Positions 62,730 to 64,000 of a DNA stretch of 64,000 nt are shown in pieces. Numbering within the stretch: position 1 is the first letter of the stretch; every line of letters begins with the position of its first letter. The notes beneath the pieces are model-generated. The model made no database searches, was not told the DNA's origin, and was given only the letters and a program-made list of their open reading frames with translations. Origin of the DNA: Paraphysoderma sedebokerense (lineage: Eukaryota > Blastocladiomycota > Physodermatomycetes > Physodermatales > Physodermataceae); assembly GCA_025602915.1 (NCBI GenBank), contig JAHLJZ010000042.1, forward strand, positions 122,468 to 186,467, in the 5' to 3' direction. Made by a program: the position numbers and the translations under genes.

Positions 62730-64000
62730 ATGTCTCACAACGCTTCTAAAAGAACCATTCGTGACTTCTTTGGATCCAGAGACTCAAGTACAACCGAAAC
62801 TGCCTTAACTCCCACAATTTCTCAGGGTGACCCAAACATTCCCAATCCCGCTAGTCAACGTGATCCTGCTTCTCCAACTACTCATAACTATTTGGGACTA
62901 GCACATATCTTAAACCCTGAAGATGGCTTGGATGATGACTTATGGAGTGAGGTAGATGAAGAAAGTAACGATTTAATTCAAATTGACTTTGAAGTCAGAA
63001 ATGTGGACGCGACTCAAAATGATACGGAAAACTTATCGGACGCTGGTGGTAGCGAATACCTTGACAATGATGGAAGTTCAGGTGACGAAGTAGCTGTATC
63101 GAATCCATCCAACACCATCAACCGGAGGAAACGCAGCTTGACATCAGTCGGTGCCCGCAAACGTCACAAAACTTACTTTCGTCTCGATTGGAAGAAAACT
63201 TTCAAGTGGCTTGTAATATCAAACGATCGTCGCCGGGCGTTTTGCTCTATTTGTATCAATCATGGAAGCAAGAAAGAAGGTCCGTTTGCTGACCCCAAGT
63301 TGGGGGCAAGAAATGCGAAGACATCCGCTTTAATCGACCACCAAAAATCAGCTCCGCATGTTGCAGCGCTGAATAAGAGGTTGCAGCAAAAGATGTGGGT
63401 AAAGGCCCAAGCCAACGCTCAGCGCTTGGCAGAACAACAGGGATCCTCGATGGATAGCTATATCTCGTCACTTTTCAAGACTGCATATTGGGTGGCCAAA
63501 CATGAGCTCCCGTTGACAAAATTCGACGCAGTGTTGTCATTATACAAGACCATTAGATTTCATGCTGTTACCAATACAACCCTCTCCAGTCATCAGCAGC
63601 GTTGGTCGTGTCGTGACTTCATGATCGCTATTGCGGCGGATTTGGAATTGGGCCTTTTCAATCGATTGAAAGATTCTCCGTATATCAGCATAATCATTGA
63701 CGAATCGAACGATATTCGTGATTCCAAACTCCTGGTGATCTACATATTGTATATCCATCAAGCACGCCCGAAAGTTGAGTTCGCTACCTTCTTAGAATTG
63801 GAAGCCCAAGATGCAGAGACCATAACCTCGAGTGTTCTACAATATTTGCGTAAAGCCAAGATCGATGTAAATAAATTGATAGGCTTAGGTAGTGATGGAT
63901 GTTCAACAATGATTGGCCGTCGAAATGGAGTTTCTGTCAGGTTGAGAAGACTAAGCCCATTTATGATCAATGTTCACTGTATAGCGCATCAGTTGGCATT
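62730..64000 (+). CDS. hAT-superfamily transposase-like protein (5' part, runs off the window)
   Basis: An uninterrupted frame from ATG 62730 (MSHNASKRTIRDFFGSRDSS) to the window end, 423 codons without a stop or intron. The N-terminus is acidic and Ser-rich with a basic block (RRKRSLTSVGARKRHKT). A TTF-/BED-like zinc finger follows: RRAFCSICINHGSKKEG, ARNAKTSALIDHQKSAPHVA. Then comes the transposase core of the ZNF862/DUF4371-like hAT group: YISIIIDESNDIRDSKLLVI with the first catalytic Asp in [44 protein letters not shown] with the second Asp, and INVHCIAHQLA. The domesticated or active state cannot be judged without the 3' half. Confidence 0.85.
   Translation, partial: MSHNASKRTIRDFFGSRDSSTTETALTPTISQGDPNIPNPASQRDPASPTTHNYLGLAHILNPEDGLDDDLWSEVDEESNDLIQIDFEVRNVDATQNDTENLSDAGGSEYLDNDGSSGDEVAVSNPSNTINRRKRSLTSVGARKRHKTYFRLDWKKTFKWLVISNDRRRAFCSICINHGSKKEGPFADPKLGARNAKTSALIDHQKSAPHVAALNKRLQQKMWVKAQANAQRLAEQQGSSMDSYISSLFKTAYWVAKHELPLTKFDAVLSLYKTIRFHAVTNTTLSSHQQRWSCRDFMIAIAADLELGLFNRLKDSPYISIIIDESNDIRDSKLLVIYILYIHQARPKVEFATFLELEAQDAETITSSVLQYLRKAKIDVNKLIGLGSDGCSTMIGRRNGVSVRLRRLSPFMINVHCIAHQLA

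Overview
The window looks like nuclear DNA of a fungus with short, frequent spliceosomal introns (about 55-270 nt). Genes typical of fungi include a fungal globin-sensor (protoglobin) protein, a small secreted KNH-like cell-wall protein, a secreted phytase-like protein and several F-box proteins. Two genes of families usually associated with cilia, flagella or tubulin (TEX9 and a TTLL12-like protein) suggest a flagellated (zoosporic, chytrid-like) lineage. That placement is an inference, not a proof.

Layout. 1-1.8 kb: 3' part of an unrecognised Ser-rich gene. 2.5-3.7 kb: decayed Ty1/copia element. 5.5-9.1 kb: F-box/LRR gene and, on the minus strand, an F-box/ankyrin gene. 9.6-11.5 kb: TEX9. 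12.2-19 kb: tandem array of four related intronless genes for secreted repeat proteins, each with a conserved promoter. A fifth, inverted member with a Pro-rich tail lies at 22.4-23.3 kb; between them are a RING-type gene and an intron-containing tRNA-Phe. 24-33.4 kb: AFG2/SPATA5-type AAA ATPase, phytase-like secreted protein, ornithine aminotransferase and SH3BGR-like protein. 33.6-39.6 kb: long coiled-coil protein ending in a C1q/TNF-like domain, an intronless tRNA-Phe and the protoglobin. 40.5-47.6 kb: two unrecognised Ser-rich genes and the TTLL12-like locus. 48-58.2 kb: cytochrome P450, the spliceosomal helicase Aquarius, and divergently eIF2B beta. 58.5-61 kb: tRNA-Ala and the KNH-like gene. 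62.7-64 kb: an open hAT-type transposase frame running off the window.

The most interesting system is the secreted repeat family. Each protein has a signal peptide followed by about 13-14 coils of roughly 15 residues with a repeating N-x-A-x(2-3)-Q pattern, much like the Asn/Gln ladder of bacterial curlin, and most end in a short two-cysteine tail. The tandem genes share a promoter with an inverted ATTGG/CCAAT pair 42-43 bp apart and a TATA-like box. One copy is frameshifted, one has lost its Cys tail, and two share a nearly identical 470-nt block that suggests gene conversion. This looks like a fast-evolving, strongly expressed extracellular structural or amyloid-like protein family. No experimental function can be read from the sequence.
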